Shown: positions 8,991 to 23,900 of the stretch, in pieces | Numbering within the stretch: position 1 is the first letter of the stretch | Layout: each line of letters opens with the position of its first letter | Assembly: GCA_032164245.1 (NCBI GenBank) | Contig: JAVMKO010000001.1 | Span: 249,993,644-250,057,643 of the forward strand | DNA length: 64,000 bases | Source: Sternotherus odoratus | Taxonomy: Eukaryota; Chordata; Testudines; Kinosternidae | Direction: 5' to 3' | Translations under genes and position numbers: made by a program | Notes under the pieces: generated by a model | What the model was told of the DNA's origin: nothing | The model's input: the letters and a program-made list of their open reading frames with translations, nothing else | Databases searched by the model: none

Positions 8991-11900
8991 AATGGGTTAG
9001 TGGCTGTCAGAAGGGGGAGGCCTTGTGACACCTTAGAGACTAACCAAATTATCTGGGCATGAGCTTTCCTGGGCTAACACCCACTTCATCAGATGCATAG
9101 ACTGGAGCGTACAGTAGGACGATGATGCAGTGTGTGTGTGTCTATATAGTCCACTTTCTAGCCCACAAACGCACATGCCCATAGAAATAGGCTAGTCGAT
9201 TTCTAACCAAGGTGCCCCAAGGGCTCCTCATTCTTTTTGCAGATACAGACTGAGGTGGCTACCACTCTGAAACTCTAGCACGTGTTCTTCTGTGCCACCC
9301 TTACAGGCAATTATCCCACCACTGCTAACACACTACAGCTCCACTGGTGGGAGCCAGATCTGGAGCCCTGCCCTAGCTGGCTGCTACCACCAAGATTTTA
9401 AGCTCCATGTTGATTAAGGGCTTGGCTACACTGGCGTTTGATAGCACTCTTAACTTGCTGGCTCGGGGCTGAAAAATCACCCCCCGAATGCAGCAAGTCT
9501 GAGCTCTTTTCAAGTGCTACTGTGGACAGGCTCAGAGCACTAATCCCCTCATGGAGGTGGATTACCAGGGGCACTGGGAGAGCTCTCTCCCTGGTGACCA
9601 CACTCGCACTTCAAAGTGCCTCCATTGGAGCATTCCCATAACCGTGCTTTGAAATGTCAAGTGTAACCAACCCCTTGGACCTCAGTGCTGGCCTGGTGCT
9701 TAAAAGGGGTGCTTAACCTGATGCTTGGTAAGGTAGAGGGGTGACATAATTATGGTCTGTGAGTATCTACAAATATTTAGCGACAGAGTCCTATGGTACC
9801 TTAAAGACTAAACTATTGAAGCATAAGCTTTCATGGGCTAATACCCACTTCGTCGGATGCTGACGAAGTGGGTATTAGCCCATGAAAGCTTATGCTTCAA
9901 TACTTTAGTTAGTCTTTAAGGTGCCATAGGACTCTTGTCTCTTCTGCAGATCCAGACTAACATGGCTACCCCTCTGATTCTCTACAAATATTTAATAGGC
10001 TGTTCAGTCTAGCAGAAAGAAACACAATCCAGCTTCAGGAAATTGGAGCAAAACAAATTCAGATTAGAAATAAGGGGTAATTTTAAGTGTGAGTGTTGTT
10101 AACCATTTGACCAGTTTATCTAGTGTCATGGTGGATTCTCCATCACTGACAATTTTTAAAACAAAATTGGATGTTTGTCTAAAAGATCTGCTGTAGAAAT
10201 TATTTAGGGAAAGTTCTATGGCCTGTGTTATACAGGAGATCAGACTAGATGATCACAGTGGTCCCTGTGGCCTTGGAATCTAGGGGAAAAAAGCTTGTTT
10301 CAACAGAATGGGGTCTGTGTACATAGGATTTTCCCCCCTTTGCTATTCCCAGACAGGATCTAGGATTATTTTATTTGCATACCATAAAAAGGCATTATCT
10401 GTAAAAATTTTATTTGATGTTTTAGTTTTATTACTTACTTTCTTGACTCTGAGAGCTACACTTAAGAAGTTTTATTCTCATCAGACAATATAGCAGGTGG
10501 GAGAGCCCGTGAGGCACTGTATAAATTGGGGAGTAAATGGAGCTATAATGCCTGCTAAATTTTAGGTAATGTCATGATCTAGTGAAGAGATTTTGTACCT
10601 TTACCTGGTGTCTGTTTATGGTTTTTTGCTGTTCAGTTCATGGAACAGTAAAAAATAAAATTGAGGCAACTACATGGATCAATTTTTAAAACATTGGCCA
10701 CAGTTGGCATTACTGAAAGTGAACATGCTTCTAGTGGAATGGGGAAACTTTCATCACTTAAATATGCCCTCTGTTATGTTTTGCTCATGTCATTATTTGT
10801 GTTACCGTAATGCAAAGAATTTTTCTACTATGAAGGGACACTATCAGGTTTTTAAAAATCACTTTTGTGTATGAATTTTTCATCCACCATTGTTACAAGT
10901 TAAGATTTCTATAACTTTAGAGCTTCATCCACCCTCTAATCTCTTCATTTCTTCAGCAGTTTCATTTTGTGTGCTTTTGAGAGGACTTCATGTATAGTTT
11001 TGTTCATTATTTTCTGTGTAGTTTCTTTTAGGGTTTTATAACTCTGCCATCCATCATTGTAGTAGCTGAGTGCTTTCCACTTAAAATGAACAACAATAGT
11101 AAAACTCCTAGTGGACTTGGGAGTCTCTGGTTCTTTCCCCCTTTCTGGGGAAACTCCACTTGGGGTATTGTGTGTTATGCTTTTCTTTTCTTTTCTTTTT
11201 CATCAGGAGATGTCTTTCTTGCTATGGTAAAAAGCCTTTTATAAAGAGTAAAGTTTTGCAGTATTTTCTAGAGAGGGTCAAACTCATAGACTCTATGGCA
11301 TAGACAGTTCCCCTGCCTTTGTTCCCAACTCTCATGTAGTTCATCCTGGGTTTTGTGATCTGCATTATCCTTGCACTGCTGTCACAGTGGTTCATAAAAA
11401 TTCAATTAATGGGACTGATGTATTAACTTCTTTGAAGATTAGCATCAGAGCCTTAAAGTGGCACCTGAAACTGAGTGGGCATGAGTGTGGGGATTTGAAT
11501 GCAGGCCTCATGGTGATCCAGAACCTGGAGAAAGTGGGCACCCACTTTTGGTACTATTTGAAGCCAATCCATTGTCTTCACATTCAGCTATAGGTGCTGA
11601 AACTAGGAGTGCTAGGGGTGCTTCTGTACCTCCTGTCTTAAAGTAGTAATAACTGAAATAAATGGTTTTTCTTCAGTATCCACACCATGAAAAATATTTC
11701 AGCATCACTGCATTCTGCTTCAGTGAATGGCAGTAATCCAGCCTAGAGATGAAAAATGAATGGATCATTGTGGCCAGGTCCTTGTTGGAAAGGAAGAGTG
11801 GAAGTTTCCCAGAATGCTAGAGGTGAAAGAAGGCATTTGTGATGATACCTGATCCTTCAAGTTTTGGGAGAAGTCAGATTTTAGAAAGAGACTTCGCACT

Positions 11901-14900
11901 GATTCAATGAGTAGGGGTTGTATGCCTTCAATGGATGGTGGCAACTGTATCTCAGCTAGTTCTTCGAAAAGTTTCATCATTTTCAGTCTTGCTTGGCATT
12001 AGTTTGAGTCAACTGCACTTTTCCCAGGAGCTGATGTCCTGCAGGCTTTCTGATATCTTAGTGAGCATCAGTGGTGAAAACTCTTGTAGCTGAGTGTCAT
12101 CAGAAGGGCCCTACCAAATTCACAGCCCATTTTGGTCAATTTCACAGTCCATTTCTGAAATTGCACCTTGTTGTAACCCTCGAAGTCCAAACCCAACTAG
12201 AGGGAGATGTTACTATTTCTCCCAGTGGTTACTTATGTATTGAAAAGCAGAGGGGGTGATCTGAATCTCTGTGGGATTCAGCAGGTGAAGGCCTATGGAG
12301 AGAAGGAGTAATTACATATCACTATTCTGAGGTCTGTTGGATAGGAACAATTGGAGTGACTGTAGGGTGGTACCATCTACTGTTATGTCAGGTAGGCAGA
12401 TTAGCACTACCTTGTGGTCTGCTGTGTAGCAGAGAAACCCTGCAATATGAACATGGGCAATGTGCCTGTGTACATACCATGTCCATCTTTTAGGGCAGGG
12501 GTGGGGAACCTTTTTTCTGCCAAGGGTCATTTGGACATTTATAATGTCATTCACGGGCCGCTCCCCCCCCCCCCCCTCCAGGAAGCCCAGGCTGGCAATG
12601 GGAGCCGAGACCCCAGCTGGCAAGGGGCCAGCGGGGGAAACCCCAATGCAGTGGCAGGCGGAGTGCTTAGCCCTGCACTGCTTTGGGGTTTCCCCGCTGG
12701 CCCCTTGCCAGCCGGGGTCCTGCCACCTGCCCCAGTCAGTTCCCGCTATCAGCCTGGGTGTAGGGGGTGATGTTGCTTTACCCCCGCCCAGCCTCCCATC
12801 TAACTGCTTTTCTTCCCCCACCCCTGCCTGGCCCGGCCCACCCCACCAAAGCTAACCTCCTCCCCCCTCCCAACCTAGCCTCCTGCCCCCCATGCCTGAC
12901 GCACCCAGCCCAGCCTCCCCCCACCAAGCCTCCTTCCCTCCTGCACCCACACCTCGCCCACCTGGGCCTCCCCCCCCATTGACCGTCGGCTCCCCGCGGC
13001 GCCGGCGGGCCCCCCCCAGGTTTGAGCCGCCCCCGCGCGTCCCTGGCCGGTGTTCTCCCCCAGGCGCTTGCCGGCCCCAGCGCGGAGCCACACCCGCCTG
13101 CCGGCCGGAGCCCAAAACTACCCCCGCCTGCCAGCTGGAGCGCGTCCCTTGCTGGCGGCAGGCGCTTGCCGGCCCCAGCGCGGAGCCACGGCCGCCTGCC
13201 GGCCGGAGCGCAGACCCACCCCCACGCGTCCCTGGCCGGCGGCTCCCTGAGGCGCTTCCGGCCTCTTCGCCGAGCGCGGAGCCGCCCCGGTCCGCCAGGC
13301 GGAGGCAGCTCCGCGTTCGGCGAAGGAGCCGGGAAGCGCCTGGGGGAGCCGCCGGCCAGGGACGCACGCGGGCCGGACGGAAGGCTTTGGCGGGCCGTAT
13401 AAGGCCTGCGGGCCGGAGGTTCCCCACCCCTGTTTTAGGGCCAGTAGGACTGTCTCTGTGCCCTAGCTTGAACCTGGCTGTCATATTATGTAGGAGCTTG
13501 ATGGTTACTATCTCAGTTATTTTGCACAGGAATGGGATTTTGGAGATGGAATGAGGTCTCCAGGGTCAAGTGATAACTTCTTGAGGATTGAGCTAACGAT
13601 TCATTGTTCAAAAAGTTTGACTGATACTGCTCTCTAAAGAAGGTATTAGCACAGGGGTAGGCAAACTTTCTGGCCCAAGGGCCACGTCGAGGTTGCAAAA
13701 TTGTATGGAGGGGTGGGTAGGGAAGGCAGTGCCACCCCAAACAGCCTGGCCCCGCCCCCTATCCAGCCCCCTCCCACTTCTCACCCCAACTGCCCCCCTC
13801 AGAACACCCGACTCATCCAACCCCCCCAGCTCCTTGTCCGCTGATGCCCCCTCCAGAGACTCCTCACCCTAACTTCCTCCCCAAGACCCCACCACCCGAC
13901 CCCCCTTGCTCCCTGTCCCCTGACTGCCCCGGCCCCTATCCATCCCTCTGCCCCCTGAGAGAGCCCCAAGACTCCCACACCCCACCCTGACTGCCCCTTC
14001 CAGAGACTCCACCACCCCCCGGACCCCATCCCCTATCCAACCCACCCTGCTCCTTGTCCCCTGACTGGGAGCTTCTGCCCCTTACCCAGCACCCCGGCCC
14101 CCTTACCATGCTGCTCAGAGCAGCATGTCTGGCTCCACGCAGAGACAAACACGCTGCCTCTCTGGACCATGCAGCCCTGCCCCCCAGAGCGCTGCCCGTG
14201 CGATGCCATGGCTCCGGTGTGAGGAAGGCCTGGGAGGGGCCAGGGGCAGCCTCCCCATCTGCGGGCCAGATGGGAGGGTCCCTTGGGCCAGATGTAGCCT
14301 GCAGGCCGTAATTTGCCCACCCCTGTATTAGCAGAATACATTGGTCAGCTTGTCTGTTTCAGCATGAAAGACCCACACAAATGTATGAGAGATCTTTCTA
14401 AAAATAGGAAAATGTGATTGTAGAATTACAGAAGTTGGCATGGGACTTGCTGGATGGGGTTCCTGAAACTACTTCATTCACTTTTTGATTTAAAGTTTAT
14501 TTCTTTTGCAGTTTATTTCTTTTGCAACTAATTCAAAATCAAACTAAGGGACGACTAAGTCATCTTTGACTTCTAAGGGACTACTTACATATTTAAAGTT
14601 AAGCACAGGCTTAAGTACCTTGCTGAACTGGGTCCTAAGTTAGTATCAATAGCCAACTCTGATCAGTTCTGATGGGCTAGAAAAGTGCTTTCCCTGTCCT
14701 CCATAATATACATTAGTCACTTAAAGGCCTAAAAAATATCTATAGGCCTTGCAGTGAGATATGAAGGCTATAAGACTACCCTGTCACAAAACTTATTGTA
14801 AGCAATGACATGTTTTCAACTCCATCAGGAAAGTGCTTTCCACATCATTCTAATATAAGGCTCTATGAAATCTGTTTTACTATTCTGTATTTTTGATATA

Positions 14901-17900
14901 GTAAATGTTTTACTTTTTCTTTCCTCTAATCCCTTAATTGGAATGGAACATCACAGAATTATGGAATACAGAAATTTTACATTTTTAAATACTTCTTCAA
15001 TTGTTCTCTATGTTCACTGAGGGGAGGACAATAAGTAATCTGTCTTAATATGCATCAACGGATATTTAGGTTAGATATTAGGAAAAATTTTCTAATTACA
15101 AGGACAGCTAAGTACTGGAATAGGTTACCAAGGGAGGATGTAGAATTCCTGTGAATGGAGGGTTAGAAGAACAGGTTTAAGAAACATATGTCACCATAGG
15201 TGCCGACTCCGTGGGGGGAAAAAATGGAGGGGCGGAAAGAAGTGGGGGTGCATAGCCACAGATGGACCTGGGTGCATCAAAGGGCTACCCATTTAGCATC
15301 CAACCGGGCCCACCCAATAGGGGCCGAAGTCCCTCGAAGCCACAGGTTGGAACTTCTAACCCTGGCTTAGTGTCCGTTGGGCTAACTGCCTCCCTCTCCT
15401 GCTAGTGCTGCATGCTGCTGCTCTGATCTCCAGCTCCCGCGTCTGGAGTGTGCCTTATTGGGGTGGGTCTGGACAGGGCTAGCGCTGAGGCAGGAAAAGG
15501 GATGTGGCTGACCAGGAAGATGGACACCAAGCCGGAGTTGGGAGGGGCGGCTAAATCTTGAGCCCCAGTGGGGCCCCCCTCTGCCCAATGGGGCATGCCC
15601 TGCAACCTGTGTACCCCGGCAGCCTCGTCTTTGGGTGTCTGCGGAGTGGTAAGGGGTGGCTGGAGGGGGTGGGGGGAAACAGGTGCCTCCTCCCTGCTGC
15701 CCCCAATCCTTGCTCGCCCACCCAGTTTTCCTATCCGAGCCATGCTGGGGCGGGATAGGGGCTCACAGGAATGGGTGGAGCGGGGGCTGGGCCTGAGACA
15801 GTGGGGGTCGAGCACTCCCTGGCAACACCGTAGATTGAGAATCTGTGGAGAGAGGAATTAAATCATTGCATTTTGTTGTTGTTTTATAGAATAAAAGCTG
15901 TTGAATAATACATCTCTAAAGGGTCATGAGTTGGCCTTTGTACACTTACTGTATCTTAAGTTGTTTGAATTGATGTAATGGAAATAACATTTATGGGGAG
16001 GCGGGGAATATTTTTTATCCTTTATTTATTTACCTAACAGTGTGGTCTGTCATGTCTGAAACAGCCTTTCTAATCTCTCTCTCCTGCGCTGCATTTCTTT
16101 TTTTTTTTTTTTTAAATCTAGTCTTTGCTGATTCAGCAACACTTTCCTTGCTCTTGTCTGAATCCAAAAAGCTTTGTTATTATAAATTGAACTAAATAGT
16201 AAGAATAAAAATACTGAGATCAGCACAATAAGGATATACCAATGATTAACCCAGGAGAGCTGATACACTAAAAAAGAAAAAAGTGTTTGTGGGTCAGCTG
16301 CTTTTGTCGTCTTTTGCATTACAGCTTCATACATCTTTGACATTAATTTGTTTCTTGGCTGTTAAGGGAATACTTTAAATGTAGTTACATCTAAAGCCTA
16401 TATTTTACAAATTCCTTAACAGTACACTCTCCAAAATGTAACCCCTAAGTCAGCACACTGTTGAAAGTTAATGACCCTTTATTCATACAGTTTCTACTAT
16501 GCTGCATATATAACTTATTTTCAAGCAATGAGAGGAAGAATATAAAAATAATAAATGGTATGGTGAATGTAAATTGGATGCTCCTGTTTATCCTTCTCCA
16601 TAGTGCAGGAACAAGGGGAAATTTCATGACACTAAGGGCATAGCTACACTGGAAACTTCAAAGCACTGTTGTGGGAACGCTTCCACGGTAGCGCTTTGAA
16701 GTACAAGTGTGGTCGCACACGAGCATTGGGAGAGAGCTCTCCCAGCGCTCTTAGTAATCCAGCTCCACAAGGGGATTAGCTCCAAATGCTGGGAGCTTTA
16801 AAGCGCTCAGACTTGCTACACTCAGGAGGACAAGTCAAGGCTCCCTTTGAAGCAGGAAGACAAAGGTGGCCTCTTTGGGGAGAAAGTCAGAGTTTCAGAA
16901 ATACGCCTCCATCACCTTCCTCTCAGCTTCTGTGCCCCATGTGGAAGTAGTGGGAAAACAGGAGGTTCCTGAACTTTTTCCATTGTTGAGGTCTGTCTGA
17001 GTCTGAGGGACAGAGGACCGAGAAGGCCCTAAGGCAGTATTATACTCCCAGCTAATTGTAGATCTCCCAGGCTGGATAGACTAACACACACTAGCTCTGT
17101 TCAAGCTAGCATGCTAAAATGAGCAGCGTGGATGTGGCTAGCCACCAAAGTACAGACCCATGGTTGTTGGACCAGCCTTCCACTCGAGAAGCTAGGTCAT
17201 GCCATCTCCCATGCTAGAACATCCGTGTTGCTATTTTGAATCTTCTTACTGAAGCACAGATAACGTGTTTGTTCAGGCTGGAAGGCACCCAGCTGCAGTG
17301 TAGACCTATACCTGTAGACCCTATTTTTACCATTGTGACCTCAGCTGTAGTTGATGCTGATTGCACTGGGGAAGGAGTACCAAAAGTTGGGAGTTCAGTT
17401 ATTACTGTGTAAATCTAGGGATTGTGTCTGAGTTAATAGATGCAATATAAATTCTGTCATGATGAAATCCCTGTGCAGAGCCCTAATGCAAACGTTATTC
17501 CATTCATAATCTTAATCCAACCACCCAGATTTTCTAGTTAATATTATGGTGTTTTCTGTTATCTGTGGTCCAGTGTTTTTTGAGTTTCTAATTTCATGCA
17601 TTAAAACGTATCCAATATTTTATTACATTTTTACATACTGCAAGTATTGCTGCATTCCAAAGTTAAAATTCATGGCTAAAAGGTTGTAATTTTCTTTTAA
17701 AAGAAAATAATAAAATATTAAACCTTATTAGGAGAAGATTTGCTAAAGGATTTACAGAAGTGTACTATATAGTATGCAAATTCAGACTTCAGAAATGCTT
17801 GCTGTGGAAATAGAATGTCAATTTACTTAAATTTTATACTGACTCAGTTTTTCTATTATAGGCCAGAACTATGATAGCAGTTGGTCTGGGTGTTGCAGCT

Positions 17901-20900
17901 GTTGCATTTGCAGGTAACTGAACAGCCATCTGAACATGCGGTCCCAGTGTGATGCTGTGCCCAATATATACAAGTATTGCGCTATATAAGTAGGAGCATA
18001 AGAAGTTGGAGTAGAGAGGTTCTGTATGCCACTGAGACCATTACTGGAATATTGTGTCCAGTCGTAGTGTCCACCTTTGAAAAGGGATATAGAAAAATTG
18101 GAAGGGTTCCAAAAAGAACTACAAGAATGGTTTGATGTCTGAAAAACGTGATCTAATGAAGTTTTGCCATCAAAGATAAAAAGAGGTGGCTTCATCATAG
18201 TCTACAAGTACCTACACAGAAGGAAGATATAGGATAATAAGGTGCTCTTTAATCTAGTTTACAAAGGCATAACAAGATGCAGTGACAAGGAGATGATGCA
18301 CCTTTTTCCCAGTTTGAATTTGTCTAATAAGTTTTAGCGGTGAGGTAATTCATAGAATATCAGGGTTGGAAGGGACATCAGGAGGTCATCTAGTCCAACC
18401 CCCTGCTCAGAGTAGGACCAGTAGCCTGCTCAAATTCCATTAACCATAGGAGCAACCAGTGTTCCCTCTAATTTTTTATGTCCATATGCAGAATGAATTT
18501 CATGTGCACCAATATGCAGGTGATATGTGACGCATCATCTTCATATTGGTGCACATAACAAAATTAATGTGGTGGGGCCAAGGGGTTTGGAGTGCAGGAG
18601 GGGGTTCAGGGCTGGGGCAGAAGATTGGGTTCAGGGGGTGAGGACTCCAGCTAGGGGTGAAGGCTCTGGGATGGGGCCAGGAATTAGGGGTTTGGAGTGT
18701 AGGAGGGGTTCAGGCTTTGCCAGGGATGTGGGGTTTGGGGTGCAGGCTGCCCCAGGGCTGCAGTGGGGAGAGAGGACTCCCCCCTAGCCTTTTCTCACTG
18801 CAGCAGCTTGGGGACAGGGGAGAGGCGCCTCTCACTGTCATAGTAGCTCCAGTGGGGCTGGGCTGTGCTGAAGGAGGGGCTCCTCTCCCCCAGCTGCGGC
18901 AAGTCCGGGACGGGTCCATACTGAAGCCGGTGGGGAGGGGGGCCTCTCTGCGCTGGGGCAGGTCTGTGCCGGGGCTGGTGGGGAGGGGTGCCTCTCCCTG
19001 CCAGGGCAGGTCTGTGCTCGGGGAGTGGCATCTCTCCCCACTGCAGCCCTGAGACCCTGTGTGGGACTTTATAAGCAGCTGTGCAGCTTAGAGGGAATTT
19101 AGGGAACAATTTACCAAGGAAAGTGGTAGATTCTCTATCTCTTTACATCTTTAAATCAAGATGAGATGTTAATTTGAAAGATAGATTCTAGTTCAGGGGT
19201 GGGCAAACTTTTTGGCCCGAGGGCCACATTAGGTTTCAAAATTGTGTGGAGGGCTGGGAGGATCAGAGGTTCTTTCTGGCCTTGAAATCTACAAATTGAT
19301 TTCTGTTCATTTCAGGTAATCAAATCACAGCATATTAACTTGATTGCTTTGTAAGCTTGAGCATGCACTTTCATGATTGAAATGACCTACCGTGTTTCCC
19401 CGAAAATAAGACAGTGTCTTATATTAATTTTTGCTCCCAAAGATGCGCTAGGTCTTATTTTCAGGGGATGTCTTATTTTTCCATGAAGAAGAATACGGTA
19501 CACATTTATTGTTGAACAAAAAGGGAGGTCTTATTTTTGGGGGATGCCTTATGTTACAGCGAGAGGCAAAACTGGAAGTAGGTCTTATTTTCGGGGGATG
19601 TCTTACTTTTGGGGAAACAGGGTATGTAGACATCTTGATAGTTAAGAATGAAAGCAAAATGCTACCTGGCTAAAAATTATCTTATTTTAAAAAATAATTA
19701 ACATTTCATAATGGTGACAAAATTTTCTAGTATATAGTAAGCAAAAAAAAAAAAAAAAAGCCCCAACCAAAGAACTGATCATTCCTACCATGGCTCTGAT
19801 GCAAATTCTGACACTTGGTAGACCTACTCCATTCTTTCCCAAAATGGAGTAGAATTTGCTGACTGCTGAACAGAGCTTCATCCGGTCTGTTTTGTATTTA
19901 GAGAGGGTAATGGCTATGTTGGGTCTTTAATTGTGCTGAATCCAAAAAGACTCAATTTTTCAATAAATAAGAATGCAAAGAATTACCCACTCAGTGTGAA
20001 AATTGGTGCAAAGTTGTATGAACACTGTAAGGAGTAGATTTGGAAACAACTTTGAGCTGTATTTATTTTGGTGAATTACATTACAAATACCAGCTTTAAT
20101 TGCTAAGTGAAGTATTTCCTAAAATTTACAATGCAAATATCCAGTTTATCCTATCCAAACATATCAAAATATATTGGCCTTGGAAACAAACATTGTGAAT
20201 CTTGCAATTTATTATTTTCTTTTTAGATAAAAGCCAAACTTTTCCCCTCTTCTTGATACAAAGATTGAAAAATGGAACTTACTGCAAACTCATCAGAGAA
20301 CTGTTCTGGGCCTGACTACAAAACTAGCTGCTCAGGGAACATCTTGAAAAGCAGTAAAATGCAACAGTGCGTGCAAGCAAACAAATGAAATGTAAAGATT
20401 AAAAATGGAGATGGCTTTGATTTTTAAACCAAAATTCCTATACCTGTATTATACTTGCTAAATAATTGTTTGCACAGGTAAACACGTATAAAGGTTTCTT
20501 TTTTAAGTGAAGTTTGATTTTTTTTTAAAATTACTATTTAATTGTTTTTCAGGTCGCTATGCTTTCCACCTTTGGAAACCACTGGAACAAGTATTAACAG
20601 AAACAGCAAAGAAGATTTCAACCTCTGTAAGTTATTTTAAACAATTTAAAATTATATTTTAAATCACAAACATGAGTTAAAATTGAAGAGAAACATTTTA
20701 GGATATCTAGTTAGGTTTTCCAGTGCAAGATTATTCTCAACGCTGCACACTTCAGTGCTTTGTTGGGTATAGTTTTAAATGCTTTCAGATGAATTCTTCT
20801 CAAAAGATGTTGGTGAGATCTAGTGTATGAGTCTAGTTCCCTAATATAACTTTCCTAGTCTCAAAATTGTTTGCCAGAGATTGTATAAGGAATATAATCA

Positions 20901-23900
20901 TGGCCCATTTAGCTATGACAAACTTCTAGAAGGATCCAATTGACTACCCATGACCTAAGATGTCACTTTAAATCAGAGGTGGGAAAACTCCGGCCCACGG
21001 GCCACATCCAGCCCGGCCCCTGAGTTCCCAGCCGGGGAGGCTAGCCTCTAGCCCCTCTCCTGTTGTCCCCCCTCCATCACAGCTTCAGCTTGCCATGCCA
21101 TCAGCACTCTGGGCTGTGAGCCTTTGCTGGGTGGCGCAGCACAGCTACCAGTCCTGCTGCTCTGAATGGCATGGTAAGGAGGCAGGGGATTGGATAAGGG
21201 GCAGGGGGCCCCAGGGGGCAGTTGGATGGGCCAAGGTTCTGAGTGAGGGTGGTCAGGGAATGGGGAACAGGGGGTTGGATAGGTGTGGAAGTCCCAGGGG
21301 ACCTGTCAGATCAGGGGGTTTGGGGCAGTCAGGGAGCAGAGGGGGTTGGATAAGAGGTGGAGTCCTGGAGGGGGCAGTTAGGGGTAGGAGAGGTCAGGGG
21401 ACAAGGAACAGGGAGAGGTTGGATGGATCAGTGCTCTGGGGAGCATTTGGGGGCAGGAAGTGGGAGGAGGTGAGGACCAAGCTTTGGGAGAGGCATAGCC
21501 TTTCTTACCCGGCCCTCCATACAGTTTCAGAACCTTGATGTGGGCCCCAGGCCAAAAATGTTTGCCCACCTCTGCTGTAAATGATGAAAATAAAAATCTC
21601 TAGTCACTTTTCTTTCAGGCATGCCTTATTAAAATGTAAACAAATTGCTGGGGAGGTTTGTCATGGTAACATGAAAAAGAATTGAAGCCTATGTTCTCTG
21701 ACACATCAGTTGTGCTTTTATCCAGTGTGCCCCAGCTAACAGCTGCCTGAATTTTTAACCAAATTGCCTGTTTGTGGTATCTTCTCCTTCAGCCTGTGTT
21801 CCCCAAAATGGTATGTGTGTCAGTGGAATCTTTACTGTGCATTTTCCTTAGTATCTGCTCTTGGCTTCAGTGACTGTCCTCTACTGGAATCTTACTGTTC
21901 AGGAACACTGGAATTTAGGATGTGCTGCCATGTGTGTAAGTGAATGTGCAAAGGATAGGGATCAGAATCCATATGCCAAACTTTGCTATCCTGGCTCCAG
22001 TTCCAGTGTGTGGCGGTAATGACTGACAACACCTCGGCCATGCTTTACATCAACAAGCAAGGTAGAGTCCACTCTTTCCCCCCCTATGTCGGAAACTCCT
22101 TCAGCTATGGGACTTCTGCATAGAATGCCTCCAGGTGAATGGAGTGGGCTGTCTCCCAGGTGTGCAGAACAAATTAGAGGACCACCTCCGCAATCACGAG
22201 TGGGCCAGGTGTCTTGATGTCATATATTCCATCTTCCAAAGGTGGGGGTTTCCCCAAACTCATCTATTTGCTGCCAGGAGCAATAGGAGGTGCCCAATGG
22301 TTTGATCTCAGAGGCGTTCCTGCTTCCCTGAGGAGACTCTCATGTATGCCTTTCCACAGACAGATCTGTGGAAATTCTGCTGGCCCCAGCATGGCTCCAT
22401 CAGCATTGGTACACTACACTTCTGAAGCTGTCAGTGAACACTCCTTTCGTGTTATCACTCTATCCCAATCTGATCACACAGGATCACAGTCACCTTCAGC
22501 ACCCAGACCTCCAGGCCCTCCATCTCACGGCTTGGAAGCTTCATGACTAAACCCTATGAGCTGTCCTCGGAACCAGTAGGAAGGGTCCTGCTTGGCAGCA
22601 GAAAACCATCCACTGGGCGAATCATTCATCAGCAGAAAACCATCCTCGTATCTGGCCAAGTGGAAGCGGTTCACTTGCAGGTGTGTCCAACATCACACTC
22701 TTCCACTCCAGGCGTCTATGCCACTCATCCTGGAGTACCTTCTGCACCTCAACCAACAAGCCCTGGCAGCATCATCTATCAAGGTATACCTTGCTGCTAT
22801 CTCGGCCTTCCATCTGGGCACGTGTGGATGCTCCATATTTGATAATACTATGGTAGGGTGTTTCCTTAAGGGCCTGGAACGGCTATAATCTTGGGTTAGA
22901 CAGCCTCTTCTGGCATGGGACCTTAACCCCCGTTCAAACCACTGGCATCTTGCTGCCTTCTCTACCTGTCATGGAAGATAGCCATACTGATTGCCATCAC
23001 ATCAGCCAGGAGGGTGTTGGAGTTGAAGGCCCTCACCTCTGATCCACCCTACCTGGTCTTCCACAAGGACAAGGTGCAACTCAGAACTCACCTGGCTTTT
23101 CTCCCTAAGGTAGTGTCACAATTCCATACTAGCCAAGACATTTTTCAACCTGTCTTCTGTCCCAAGCCCCACAACAGTCCCCAAGAGCAGAGGCTGTCCT
23201 CATTGGATGTTCGGTGGGTGTTAAGCATTCTACATCAAGCACACAAAGCCGTTCAGGAGGTTGAACCAGCTGTTCGTTGTGATGGCAGACCACATGAAAG
23301 GACTCCCACTCTCTTCTCAAAGATTCTTCCTGGGTCGTGGCCTGTATCCACACATGTTATGAGCTGGCAAGGTCCCAGTCCCGTCTCTTATGGCTGACTC
23401 CACAAGGGCACAGGCTTCGTCAGCTGCGTTCCTGGCCCAGGTCCCAATACAAGAAATCTTCGGGGCAGCTACTTGGTCCTCGGTGCATACATTCACCTCT
23501 CACTGTACTATCACACAGCACGCTAGAGATCATGTAGCTTTTAGGAGAGTGATGCTCTAATCTGCGATTCCTTAACTCCAGCCCTACCTCTGGGATAGAG
23601 CTTGGAAATCACTCGATTGGAATCGACATGAACAAGCACTCGAAGAAGAAAAAATGGTTACTCATCTTCTTGTAACTGTTGTTTTTCCAGAGGTGGTGTT
23701 TACGTTCATTTCAATACCCATCCTCCTCCTACTCTGTCGGAGTAGCCAGCAAGAGTGAACTGGGGAGGGGGCTGGGTCAGCAGGGTCAGATATTGAGCAT
23801 CATGAAGGCGCCGCTCCAGGGGGCTCCACAGCCAACCCATCAGGAACTGCTGTGGGAATTTTTTTTGGCAACCATGCATGCAGCATGCACATACCTGATT

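Noticed and set aside
12892..13554. 220-codon plus-strand frame, Pro/Arg-rich
   Set aside because: It lies inside a hAT element with 8-bp target duplication. GC-rich DNA lacks stop codons, and there is no domain or conserved pattern.
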